Origin: Fusobacteria bacterium ZRK30
Lineage (GTDB): Bacteria; Fusobacteriota; Fusobacteriia; Fusobacteriales; Fusobacteriaceae
Reading direction: 5' to 3'
NCBI GenBank assembly: GCA_024628785.1
Contig: CP102405.1
Span: 1,426,001-1,490,000, forward strand
Length of the DNA: 64,000 nt
In this document: piece by piece, positions 26,272-33,649 of the stretch
How the letters are laid out: every line of letters begins with the position of its first letter
Numbering within the stretch: position 1 is the first letter of the stretch
Translations under genes and position numbers: made by a program
The notes under the pieces: generated by a model
The model's database searches: none
Seen by the model: only the letters and a program-made list of their open reading frames with translations
Told to the model about the DNA's origin: nothing

Positions 26272-26577
26272 TTATTTACTGTTTTTCCTTTTGAAGTTCC
26301 GATTCTTTTTAGAAAGACGATTGCATTTTTGGCAGAAGTAATAGCAATATTTAATTTCTTTGTTGGAATTTTCCCAAAATTTAGGGATTTCATTGATAAT
26401 ATGTATATTGCGATCTCGAAGTTCTTTTAGAATAAATTGCTCTTCTAACTCAAGTTTTGATCTTTGAGGTTTAAAGGTTTTTATAATTGCTAAACGGTAT
26501 AAATAATCTAGACATACGATTACAGAAATTAATAATCCTAGTATTATTAAAGAATATATAATTAACTTTTCGTTCAT
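26272..26577 (-). CDS. Single-TM protein with C-terminal cysteine motif
   Basis: 101 residues. One membrane helix (IIYSLIILGLLISVIVCL) is followed by a charged region and a CYYFCQKC cluster that may bind metal. AGGAGG precedes the ATG. No family is recognised. Confidence 0.6.
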   Translation of the reverse strand: MNEKLIIYSLIILGLLISVIVCLDYLYRLAIIKTFKPQRSKLELEEQFILKELRDRNIHIINEIPKFWENSNKEIKYCYYFCQKCNRLSKKNRNFKRKNSK

Positions 26578-26703
26578 TGTTATTTTCCTCCTAAATAGCT
26601 TAATACTTTAAGGGTAGATCTGCTTCTACTCTTTTTATTTTTTAAAATTTCTTGAATAAAACTTTCCTCCTCCCTCCTAAAATTACCTATTCTGATGTGC
26701 CTA

Positions 26704-26731
26704 CTTATATGTTATAATTTGATCACCACAA
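26704..26731. promoter_or_regulatory. Overlapping divergent promoters
   Basis: Plus strand: extended -10 TGTTATAAT (26710-26718) for the gene at 26759. Minus strand: TTGTGG, 16 bases, TATAAG (26731 back to 26704) for the leftward genes. The two overlap, so transcription should be mutually exclusive. Confidence 0.5.
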
Positions 26732-26758
26732 TAAAATTAATCACAAGGAGGCACAAAA

Positions 26759-27280
26759 ATGAAAGCTGATATAACTGAAGTACAATATATGATGATGAAT
26801 CACATTAATGGTAACGAGGCTTTATACATCCAAGTTGCACCGGAAAAGCATTCTACAGTTTCCAATTGTTTTGATAATGTAGCTACTAAATGTAAAAAAG
26901 ATGGTGGGAAACCATTATATGGATGGATAATATGGGATAACCCTTTATATGTAGAAGCAGAGTTTCATTGCATTTGGTCATCTGATGATGGACAAAAATA
27001 CAAAGATATTACTCCGCAAAAAGATAAAAAAGATAAATTTATACTTTTTTTACCTGATGAAACTGTCACTTATAATGGTATTACTTACCCAACTAAATAT
27101 ATTTCTAAATATAATGAACCAAAATTACTAAATTATATTTCTGCTTTAAGTGAATATCAAAATTTTTTACTTTCTATAAGAGAACCATATTCAAATAAAA
27201 TTTCTATAAAAGGGGAACATTTAAAAAAATATAAAGAACTATCATTTAATTTAGATCAAGCTAAATCAGCTCTTTCATAG
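26759..27280 (+). CDS. Unrecognised protein encoded against the early operon
   Basis: 173 residues with a central segment NCFDNV...GGKPLYGWIIWDNPLYVEAEFHCIW, then DITPQKD. I recall similar YGW-IW-EAEFH segments in scattered bacterial proteins but know no function. It has its own promoter and AAGGAGG, and lies opposite to the surrounding leftward operon. That is typical of a lysogenically expressed cargo gene (moron). Confidence 0.65.
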   Translation: MKADITEVQYMMMNHINGNEALYIQVAPEKHSTVSNCFDNVATKCKKDGGKPLYGWIIWDNPLYVEAEFHCIWSSDDGQKYKDITPQKDKKDKFILFLPDETVTYNGITYPTKYISKYNEPKLLNYISALSEYQNFLLSIREPYSNKISIKGEHLKKYKELSFNLDQAKSALS

Positions 27281-27467
27281 TCTCTTGAAGAAGTTCTTGA
27301 AATAGAACTTCTTCTTTTTTTAGTTCGCTTTTAATAAATTTTAAAGTAGATAAACTTGGGAATTCATCTTTTATTTTTTTATATAAAATCTCAATTTGTT
27401 CAGCTTTAATTATTAATTTTTTATGGTTATCCATTCCATCGTAAGTTATTGCTTGAATATTTTTCAT
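27261..27467 (-). CDS. 68-residue early phage protein
   Basis: A charged helical protein, not recognised. GGAGGAGGAG precedes the ATG. Its 3' end overlaps the convergent gene by 20 bases, so the two transcripts are antisense there. Confidence 0.55.
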   Translation of the reverse strand: MKNIQAITYDGMDNHKKLIIKAEQIEILYKKIKDEFPSLSTLKFIKSELKKEEVLFQELLQETMKELI

Positions 27468-27482
27468 TCTCCTCCTCCTCCC

Positions 27483-27623
27483 TTAAAATAATTTATACTG
27501 CTTCTCCCCGGTAGGAGTCACATCATAGGTCAGCTTCTTTATTTTCTTTATAAATTCATTCTTTTTTATCTTATCTTTATTCCTAAATACAGTTTTTATA
27601 ACCTTGGCATTTGAAATTTCCAT
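27483..27623 (-). CDS. 46-residue basic early phage protein
   Basis: Read directly from the minus strand: AGGAGG, five bases, ATG at 27623, then 46 codons ending QYKLF. It is very lysine-rich (KTVFRNKDKIKKNEF). No family is recognised. Confidence 0.55.
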   Translation of the reverse strand: MEISNAKVIKTVFRNKDKIKKNEFIKKIKKLTYDVTPTGEKQYKLF

Positions 27624-27647
27624 AGTTTCCTCCTATTATTAAATAAA

Positions 27648-27698
27648 AATTTGAAATTTGAGTGTAGAATTATTCTTAATTTCAAAATTTGAAATTAA
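27648..27698. promoter_or_regulatory. Operator-like AATTTGAAATT palindromes downstream of the AbrB-like gene
   Basis: A perfect inverted repeat with 11-base arms around one central A lies at 27676-27698 (half-site TTTGAAATTAA). Another AATTTGAAATTTG lies at 27648-27660. The half-sites match those in the repressor operator region at 27894-27939. Confidence 0.45.
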
Positions 27699-27859
27699 AG
27701 CTTTAAAAAAATTTCAAGTTTATTTTCTTTTTCATGATAATACATTTTGACAGTATCCCCTTTTTTTATGTCTAATGCCTTAGTTAATCTAGAAGGGATT
27801 GTAATCCCAGCAGAATTTCCAGTCCTCCAAATTTTAAACAATCCTAGAAGCATAACCAT
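27695..27859 (-). CDS. AbrB/MazE-type (SpoVT-AbrB) DNA-binding protein
   Basis: 54 residues from ATG 27859, with GGAGGTG seven bases upstream. The family core is plain: FKIWRTGNSAGITIPSRL, then LDIKKGDTVKM and NKLEI. These swapped-hairpin proteins dimerise and bind DNA; they act as transition regulators or as antitoxins. It is the first gene of the leftward operon. No MazF-like toxin partner is adjacent. Confidence 0.8.
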   Translation of the reverse strand: MVMLLGLFKIWRTGNSAGITIPSRLTKALDIKKGDTVKMYYHEKENKLEIFLKL

Positions 27860-27883
27860 AAATAATCACCTCCAATTTCTTTT

Positions 27884-27912
27884 AGTATAATTCCTAATTT
27901 TGAAATTGTCAA
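27884..27912 (-). promoter_or_regulatory. Main early leftward promoter
   Basis: Minus strand TTGACA, 17 bases, TATACT: a consensus -35 and near-consensus -10. A palindromic operator lies in the spacer, so repressor binding would block it. Confidence 0.75.
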
Positions 27913-27939
27913 TATTATTTTTTCAAATTTAGAAATTTG
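27894..27939. promoter_or_regulatory. Two repressor operator candidates
   Basis: O2 at 27924-27939 is CAAATTT-AG-AAATTTG, a perfect 7+2+7 inverted repeat just upstream of the repressor promoter. O1 at 27894-27909 is CTAATTT-TG-AAATTGT, an imperfect version within the leftward promoter. The spacing (30 bases) and position recall a lambda-type switch. Confidence 0.6.
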
Positions 27940-27941
27940 TA

Positions 27942-27970
27942 TTTACATAAGTCAATAAAATAACTAAAAT
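27942..27970 (+). promoter_or_regulatory. Repressor (rightward) promoter
   Basis: TTTACA, 17 bases, TAAAAT, 24 bases before the ATG. O2 ends two bases upstream of its -35, a position suited to activation or autoregulation. Confidence 0.65.
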
Positions 27971-27993
27971 AAAGTAGTAGGAGCGTGATAAGA

Positions 27994-28692
27994 ATGAGTG
28001 TAACTAAGGTGTCAGATAATAAATTAAAAGCCCTTGGAATATTTTTAAAAAAAACTAGAGAAAGAGTTAAATTAGGAACAAATCAATTAGCAGCTAAAAT
28101 TGGAATAAGTCCAAGTTATATAACTAAATTAGAAAAAGGTCATATAGCAACAGTACATCCATATCTACTACGTCGTGTAGCTGAAGGTTTAAGAATAGAC
28201 TATAAAGAATTATATAAAATAGTAGATTATTTAGACGAAGAAGAACCAATTGAAATGACCTCAAATGGAAGAAGAATTGAAACAATAAAAATTCCTATGT
28301 ATGGAACTGCTAGTGCAGGACCAGGGTACTATAATCTTCTAGATGAATTAGATGAACAATTTCAAATTCCTATTGAGGATTATAAAGAAGGAAGATTTAC
28401 AGTCAAAATAGAGGGTGATTCAATGACTGGTATCGGAGGGAAATCTATACCATGTGGATCAATTGCATTAGTAGATCCTATGATGTGTAGTAATATAGGA
28501 GAGTTATTGGGAAAGGTTTGTGTATTTACTTATAATGACTCTACTTATATCAAACAATTACAAATAGATGAGCAAGAGATAATACACCTAGTTTCATTTA
28601 ATCCAAATATCTCAGATATTATTATCCTTAATGAAAATGAATTAAAGTGTGAAGGAAGAGTAATTAAAACTTATTTTGAGCAGAAGTGGTAA
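27994..28692 (+). CDS. CI-like repressor with S24 self-cleavage domain
   Basis: The start is ATG 27994 (TAGGAG ten bases upstream; a GTG at 27985 is too close). 232 residues. An XRE-type HTH lies at about 11-70 (LGTNQLAAKIGISPSYITKLEKG). A LexA-like peptidase domain follows, with cleavage site Ala108-Gly109 (TASAGPG), Ser143 (EGDSM) and Lys187 (TYIKQL). It should hold the lysogenic state and be inactivated by RecA after DNA damage. Transcribed away from the early operon. Confidence 0.93.
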   Translation: MSVTKVSDNKLKALGIFLKKTRERVKLGTNQLAAKIGISPSYITKLEKGHIATVHPYLLRRVAEGLRIDYKELYKIVDYLDEEEPIEMTSNGRRIETIKIPMYGTASAGPGYYNLLDELDEQFQIPIEDYKEGRFTVKIEGDSMTGIGGKSIPCGSIALVDPMMCSNIGELLGKVCVFTYNDSTYIKQLQIDEQEIIHLVSFNPNISDIIILNENELKCEGRVIKTYFEQKW

Positions 28693-28702
28693 GGAGAAAA
28701 TT

Positions 28703-28891
28703 ATGAATAAAGTGTTTTGGATCTTTAGAATAATTTTGTGTTATTTTCTATATCAAAATATAGAGTTTTTCGGTTATTCAATTGAACTTATAATAACTAT
28801 GATAATTATATATTTTATGCCTAATATGACTTTTAAACTAATAAGTTCAATGAATGAAGTCGAGAGATATACTAAAAAAAGGGGAAAATAA
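28703..28891 (+). CDS. Small membrane protein downstream of repressor
   Basis: 62 residues with two hydrophobic helices and a basic tail (YTKKRGK). AAGGAG lies seven bases before ATG 28703. Probably co-transcribed with the repressor; function unknown. Confidence 0.55.
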   Translation: MNKVFWIFRIILCYFLYQNIEFFGYSIELIITMIIIYFMPNMTFKLISSMNEVERYTKKRGK

Positions 28892-29153
28892 GTTAAAATT
28901 ATTAATTAACCAAGAACTTGATGTGTATTCTATATTTCCATTTTTTGAAGACAAGGATGTTATTCTTGCTATTTCCATGGGGAAGTTATTAGAAAACGGA
29001 AATATACAGTGGTCTAGTGCTCTTAGATTTCCAATTTCAATCCCTTTTAATCAATTAAAATTAATTTTAGATGAATATGAAATAGATAATGCTTATCGAA
29101 CTACTTGGGATTATTTTAAGATTGTAGAAGAAGAGGATGTAAAAAATGACTAA
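28854..29153 (+). CDS. Hypothetical protein, overlaps neighbours
   Basis: 99 residues, not recognised. It starts at ATG 28854 inside the previous gene without a clear ribosome site, so the true start could be internal. The end overlaps the GIY-YIG gene by eight bases, pointing to coupling of the two. Confidence 0.5.
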   Translation: MKSRDILKKGENKLKLLINQELDVYSIFPFFEDKDVILAISMGKLLENGNIQWSSALRFPISIPFNQLKLILDEYEIDNAYRTTWDYFKIVEEEDVKND

Positions 29154-29613
29154 AAAAAAATTAGATTTTTTATCAGGAGAGTCGGTTATAAATTGTGGTA
29201 AATTATTAAATTTTGGATGTGATAATAGCCGATATTCGAAAGAAGTAAAGAATACAATAGGAGCAAAGGGTGTTTATATAATAATTTCAGATAAACAAAG
29301 ATATATTTATCCTAAAAAAGACTCTAAAGTAATATATATAGGGAAAGCTGTTAATCTATTTAGTCGTATTGAACGACATAGAAAAAGACTTGAGTGGAAC
29401 ATCTCTAAAAACGATTCTGAATTAAAATATATTTGGGATAATGACAGATATTTATATATGAGAAATCATGGTGCAAATGTATATTATATTAAAGCTAAAA
29501 CTAATAAACCTGCTATGAAACTTGAATCAGAAATTATGTTAGAATTTTACAGAAAGTACCAAGCTACTCCTATTGGAAATGGTGCTAGATCTTTAAAAGT
29601 TGTCGCCCAATAA
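29146..29613 (+). CDS. GIY-YIG nuclease domain protein
   Basis: 155 residues. The domain is compact: GVYIII at 42, VIYIGKAVNLFSRIERH at 62-78 (Tyr64, Arg74 and His78 in the expected places) and a later acidic residue in KLESEIMLEF (Glu127 or Glu129). No extra DNA-binding domain is visible. Such stand-alone nucleases occur in phages as homing or cargo nucleases. Target unknown. Confidence 0.8.
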   Translation: MTKKKLDFLSGESVINCGKLLNFGCDNSRYSKEVKNTIGAKGVYIIISDKQRYIYPKKDSKVIYIGKAVNLFSRIERHRKRLEWNISKNDSELKYIWDNDRYLYMRNHGANVYYIKAKTNKPAMKLESEIMLEFYRKYQATPIGNGARSLKVVAQ

Positions 29614-29722
29614 ACTAAAGTATCATAGAGAGAGTTGTAGGTATAACAAAAATACTAAGACTATGAGTGTAGGAGAGGCTAGAGGGTTAGGATTAGAAGC
29701 TTGTAAGGTTTGTGGGGAATAA
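29612..29722 (+). pseudogene. Remnant of a YHxxxCRY-type cysteine-motif domain (first)
   Basis: In the frame after the GIY-YIG stop the DNA reads KYHRESCRYNKN...MSVGEARGLGLEACKVCGE then stop, without a start or ribosome site. It matches the C-terminal motif common in phage and nuclease proteins. A similar remnant lies at 31338-31466. Confidence 0.5.
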
Positions 29723-29735
29723 AAAAGGAGTGATA

Positions 29736-30359
29736 ATGGAAACAGTAATAATATTAGTATTTGGGGTATTAATAGGAAGTTTTTTGCCTTTTAACAATCA
29801 AAATAAAGAACATATTGAAGGAAAAGTACCGGGAAATAAAAAACAAATAATTATGATTGATGAACTAGTAAAACCAGAAGAAATATTAGATGAAAATGAT
29901 GAACCAGTAAAACCAGAAGAAATATTAGATGGAAATGATGAACCGGTAAAACCAGAAGAAATATTAGATGAAAATGATGAACCAGTAAAACCAGAAGAAA
30001 TATTAGATGGAAATGATGAACCGGTAAAACCAGAAGAAATATTAGATGAAAATGATGAACCAGTAAAACCAGAAGAAATATTAGATGAAAATGATGAACC
30101 AGTAAAACCAGAAGAAATATTAGATGAAAACAATGAACCAGCAAAACTAGAAGAAATATTAGAACAAAATGAAACTTTAATTGAGAATAAAGGGGGAGAA
30201 AATGTGCCAGCTGTAGAAAATTCTGCAATAAATAAAGCTCAAGAGTTACTAACAACTAAAGTTATTACCGTAGGAACAACGATTGCATTAGTAATAATAT
30301 TCTTATTAATAGTAATAGGATTGTTAAACTATCGAAAAGAAGAAAAAAAGGTTCTTTGA
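29736..30359 (+). CDS. Membrane protein with 13-residue acidic tandem repeats
   Basis: The start is ATG 29736 after AAGGAG. 207 residues. An N-terminal membrane/signal helix (VIILVFGVLIGSF) precedes seven full copies and one partial copy of KPEEILDENDEPV. A second membrane helix near the C-terminus (VGTTIALVIIFLLIVIGLL) is followed by a basic end. The repeat region is strongly acidic and may form a rod. The stop overlaps the next start (four bases), so the next gene is its likely partner. No known family. Confidence 0.65.
   Translation: METVIILVFGVLIGSFLPFNNQNKEHIEGKVPGNKKQIIMIDELVKPEEILDENDEPVKPEEILDGNDEPVKPEEILDENDEPVKPEEILDGNDEPVKPEEILDENDEPVKPEEILDENDEPVKPEEILDENNEPAKLEEILEQNETLIENKGGENVPAVENSAINKAQELLTTKVITVGTTIALVIIFLLIVIGLLNYRKEEKKVL
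29871..30173 (+). repeat. 39-bp coding minisatellite
   Basis: Seven units of 39 bases plus a partial eighth. Units 2 and 4 share GGA for GAA and the following CCG, showing a 78-base higher-order duplication. Length is likely to vary between strains. Confidence 0.9.
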
Positions 30360-30742
30360 AAAAAATAGAAGAATTTATTGAAGAGTTTGGAAATTTTTGG
30401 TGGAAGTATATAGCATGGATAGTGGGTGTTTCATTGACAGGACTTTTCTTACTTTCTTTTATATTAGATAAGGATGTTCAAGTTCAAAATATAAATAATT
30501 GGGTATCAATAATGGTAGGTATTACTGCATTTTTTGTTTCTGTTGGAGGAATTGCTTTAAGTTTTTATAACTTAGAAACTACGAGAGAAAGTGAAAAAGA
30601 AATAAAAGCTTTTATTGAAAAGTCATTAGAAAAAACAGAAAACAGTATAAAAGCAAGTGTCGAAAAGGAGAAAAAATATAGTATAGTAAAACAAGAAACT
30701 GGTAGCGAAATAATTGGTAACATACAAATAGATGAAAATTAA
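30356..30742 (+). CDS. Two-TM membrane protein
   Basis: 128 residues from TTG 30356, AAAGG upstream. Two membrane helices (WWKYIAWIVGVSLTGLFLLS and VSIMVGITAFFVSVGGIALS), then a charged coiled coil. It overlaps the repeat protein gene by four bases. Unknown family. Confidence 0.55.
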   Translation: MKKIEEFIEEFGNFWWKYIAWIVGVSLTGLFLLSFILDKDVQVQNINNWVSIMVGITAFFVSVGGIALSFYNLETTRESEKEIKAFIEKSLEKTENSIKASVEKEKKYSIVKQETGSEIIGNIQIDEN

Positions 30743-30765
30743 AATAAATTTTAGGAGGAAAAACA

Positions 30766-31209
30766 ATGAAGATTGATAATTTTATTGTAAGAATACAACA
30801 TGACGGTTTCTATAATGGAACTTCTTCTATTATTGTAAATGAAAATAAAGGACAAAAAAAAATAAAAATAAATACAGGTATAGATTTAATTTTAGATGAT
30901 AATACTATAGAATGTAAAGTAGATGGGACTTTTGAAATACTTATTGGTGAATTAACTGATGGGGATGGAAATATTAAGTGGATCAATAAAAGTAATATTA
31001 ATATACCTTTTTACTCTGAACGATTTATTAAAATAAATGGGAAAAAAAGGTGTTTAGCACAAATTGTATTAGATGACATTTTATTTAATTATAAGATGAA
31101 CCAAAAATATGTGATTTATGGAAAACTTCAATTAAATGAGGAAAAAAGAGGCAGTTGGGATAATTTTAATACTGTATCTCACGACTCTTTTTATAACTCA
31201 TTAAATTAA
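30766..31209 (+). CDS. Hypothetical, probably beta-rich protein
   Basis: 147 residues, soluble, rich in alternating hydrophobic/polar strands (FTIVR-, TIECKVDGTFEILIGEL). I cannot assign it. TTAGGAGG precedes the ATG, and it follows the two membrane genes with a 23-base gap, so all three form one unit. Confidence 0.55.
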   Translation: MKIDNFIVRIQHDGFYNGTSSIIVNENKGQKKIKINTGIDLILDDNTIECKVDGTFEILIGELTDGDGNIKWINKSNINIPFYSERFIKINGKKRCLAQIVLDDILFNYKMNQKYVIYGKLQLNEEKRGSWDNFNTVSHDSFYNSLN

Positions 31210-31337
31210 TTATCTAATTCAAATTACGTAATTCATTAACTCATCTAGAGCTAAATAATATTTGGTGCTAGATATATTTATACTTTAAAAAATATAAAAT
31301 ATACTCCTTTAACATAAGACTAAAGAATCTAGACTCT

Positions 31338-31466
31338 GTAGTATATGTGACTAAAAGCAGTAAGAAGTACCATAGAAAAGGATGTAGGTATCTGAAAAGT
31401 GTAGGAGGGAGTTATCCTCTGAAAGAAGCTGAAGCTTTGGGGTATGAGGCTTGTAGTAAGTATTAA
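31338..31466 (+). pseudogene. Remnant of a YHxxxCRY-type cysteine-motif domain (second)
   Basis: One frame reads VYVTKSSKKYHRKGCRYLKS...PLKEAEALGYEACSKY then stop, with no ATG or ribosome site upstream. It is the same domain type as 29612-29722. Apart from this, a terminator and a promoter, the 458 bases from 31210 to 31667 show nothing. Confidence 0.5.
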
Positions 31467-31518
31467 AAAATTGCAGTTAGTTCAGCACCAAGTGTTATGA
31501 TTTATGATATTAGAAAAG

Positions 31519-31546
31519 AAAAGATAGTGGAAACTATCTTTTTTTA
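31519..31546 (+). terminator. Terminator upstream of reverse transcriptase gene
   Basis: AAAAGATAGT-GGAA-ACTATCTTTT with further T. Confidence 0.8.
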
Positions 31547-31597
31547 TACAAAAAAATGAAAATAATACATTGGATTATAAAAATTAAGTTAAATTAA

Positions 31598-31626
31598 TTG
31601 TAAAAAGGCTAAAAAAAAGTTAAAAT
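31598..31626 (+). promoter_or_regulatory. Promoter of the reverse transcriptase gene
   Basis: TTGTAA, 17 bases, TAAAAT, 41 bases before the ATG. The short leader leaves no room for a retron-type RNA. Confidence 0.65.
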
Positions 31627-31667
31627 AGAGCGGATTAGCGATAAAAAAAATTAATTGGAGGAACAAA

Positions 31668-33221
31668 ATGTGTAGTGCTACTGATATAATAAAAGCAGAA
31701 TTTAAAGAAGATGGTTTTTTTTCAGAATATTTACCATCTAACTTTAATCTTTCAAATAGTCGAATCAATATTTTTAATATTAAACCAAGTAATAAAACAG
31801 ACTACATCGATCCTTATAAATATACCATGAGTAGGTTTTCTAAAGAAGAAAGTAGACGAAGAACGATACACTTACCTGAATTAGCTCCTTATGTATTAGT
31901 TTCTAACTATATTTGTGATGAAGATATTCTTTCTGAACTCATTGATTTTACAGAAACATATGGTGATAATTCATTTTCTAAACTTCTTTATTCGGACAAA
32001 ACTATTTATCGTCATGATAAAGATTACAGTAATTTAATAACTACAACTGATGAATCAGATTTAACATATCTACCAAATATTGAAAAAAAAATTAATAAAG
32101 CAAAAGGAGCAAAAGGAGTATTACATCTAGATATTTCTAATTGTTATGGTAGTATTTATACACATTTACTCCCTTCTATTCTACTTGGTTATGAAAAATC
32201 TTTTTTATGTTTCAGAAATAACGGAAAACCTAATTTAAGTATAACGCCTCAAGAGGCAAATGATTATTGTAAGTATAAAGAATTAGACTCTAAAGTAGGA
32301 TTACTTAATGGAAAACGTACTAATGGATTATTAACAGGAAGTTTAATTTCTTCTTTTCTAGTAGAATCATTTTTGACCCGTATAGATATAGAAATAGAAA
32401 GGTTAGGAATTAACTTCAGTAGATATGTTGATGACTATGAAATATATATATATGATGAAACAAATATAGATGCATTAACAGCACAACTTCGTGAAGTTTT
32501 AAGCAAATACCATCTTGATTTCAATAATGAAAAAGCAAAATTTCTAAAATTCCCATACTATGTAGTAGAAAATTTACAACAAATCTATTCAAAGTACACT
32601 AGGAGTAAAATGACTAATAGTGAACTTATGAAACTTTTTAATAAATACTTTGAATTAGAAAATTCTGGGATTAAAGGTGCAATTAGATTTCTAATCAAAA
32701 GTATCGATGATAAATTAGATTTAGATAATAAAGTTTTATATTCATCTTTTCTTTTAAATGTTTTAGTAAATGACAAAAGGTCTTTAACTAAAGTCTGTGA
32801 GTTGATAATAAGTGAAAATATAGAGGTAGATGAAAAATATTTTGAAATAATTATTAACTTATTACATCAAAATATTAAGAATAAAAATGATTTAGAAGTA
32901 ATTTGGTTAATTTATCTTTTAAAAAGTTTAAGAAAAGTTACATTAGGCAAGGATCTTTTAAGCAAAATTATTGAAAGTGAAAATGAATTAGCTATAATAA
33001 TGTTAATGGAAGAGTACGGTCAAGAAATTAATGATTATAATTTGAAAGAAGATATTATAAATTTAAATTGTTCTTGGATTTTATCAGCTCAATTATATCT
33101 TAAAGATTACATAACTAAGGAGGAATTTAGTTTGAAATCTGAAATTAAATTTAATCTTCCTTTTTATAGTCGGCTAAGAGCTAAAAAATTTACTTTTTAT
33201 AAGCCAATTGGAACTCAATAA
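31668..33221 (+). CDS. Abi-type reverse transcriptase (phage-defence RT)
   Basis: 517 residues. RT motifs: motif A LHLDISNCYGSIYTH (Asp155), motif B NGLLTGSLISSFL, motif C RYVDDYE (YVDD at 253-256) and motif D NEKAKFLKF. The SIYTH sequence after motif A and the long alpha-helical repeat C-terminus (about 300-490) are typical of the AbiK / AbiA / Abi-P2 group, not retrons or group II introns. Abi RTs make DNA without a template and cause abortive infection. AATTGGAGG precedes the ATG. It has its own promoter, which fits cargo expressed in the lysogen. Confidence 0.8.
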   Translation: MCSATDIIKAEFKEDGFFSEYLPSNFNLSNSRINIFNIKPSNKTDYIDPYKYTMSRFSKEESRRRTIHLPELAPYVLVSNYICDEDILSELIDFTETYGDNSFSKLLYSDKTIYRHDKDYSNLITTTDESDLTYLPNIEKKINKAKGAKGVLHLDISNCYGSIYTHLLPSILLGYEKSFLCFRNNGKPNLSITPQEANDYCKYKELDSKVGLLNGKRTNGLLTGSLISSFLVESFLTRIDIEIERLGINFSRYVDDYEIYIYDETNIDALTAQLREVLSKYHLDFNNEKAKFLKFPYYVVENLQQIYSKYTRSKMTNSELMKLFNKYFELENSGIKGAIRFLIKSIDDKLDLDNKVLYSSFLLNVLVNDKRSLTKVCELIISENIEVDEKYFEIIINLLHQNIKNKNDLEVIWLIYLLKSLRKVTLGKDLLSKIIESENELAIIMLMEEYGQEINDYNLKEDIINLNCSWILSAQLYLKDYITKEEFSLKSEIKFNLPFYSRLRAKKFTFYKPIGTQ

Positions 33222-33324
33222 TCATTTTGAATTATAATCTAGAAAAACACGAGATAAAGATTGATTATAGTGAAATATATAGATTCACAGATAAAGTTTT
33301 TTATAGGCAATTATATAGATTTAG

Positions 33325-33333
33325 TGATATAAT
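33325..33333 (+). promoter_or_regulatory. Extended -10 promoter for the two small genes after the RT
   Basis: TGATATAAT without a clear -35, about 85 bases before ATG 33421. Confidence 0.45.
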
Positions 33334-33420
33334 ATATACAAAGATTATTGTAGGAAATTATTTGAAATATTCGTAACTCTTTAGTATAGGTTTTTTTATT
33401 CCTTAAAAAAGGAGGTTACT

Positions 33421-33645
33421 ATGTCAAATAAAAATAAGAAGGAGAAAAGTATGCCAAATAAATTTTTAAGAGGGTTAAAAATTTTGGGTTATGGTAAAGC
33501 AACAGTTGAAGCTAACGAAACGGCAGAAATTACTTCTGAGGAAGCTGAAAAAATAGCCGAAAATAACCAAAAAAAAATAGAAAATTTTAAAAAAAATTTT
33601 TCTAAAGTAAAAAAAGATAGTAAAAATTTAAATATAAAGTGGTGA
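33421..33645 (+). CDS. Small lysine-rich hypothetical protein
   Basis: 74 residues, highly basic, mostly helical, with a central acidic stretch (ANETAEITSEEAEKIAE). AAAGGAGG precedes ATG 33421; a second ATG at codon 11 after AGGAG is also possible. It lies between the RT and a one-TM protein gene, four bases upstream of the latter. Confidence 0.6.
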   Translation: MSNKNKKEKSMPNKFLRGLKILGYGKATVEANETAEITSEEAEKIAENNQKKIENFKKNFSKVKKDSKNLNIKW

Positions 33646-33649
33646 AACT

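Noticed and set aside
26580-26657. Minus-strand frame of 25 codons after a very strong AGGAGGGAGGAGG site.
   Set aside because: It would have to start at ATT, and no standard start codon lies in frame. Kept only as a possible relic.
29798-30255. Long minus-strand frames opposite the repeat gene.
   Set aside because: They are by-products of the 39-bp repeat (divisible by three keeps all frames open); no start signals.
31467-31667. Possible retron msr-msd RNA upstream of the reverse transcriptase.
   Set aside because: A terminator at 31519-31546 and a promoter at 31598 leave a 41-base leader, and the RT motifs are Abi-type.
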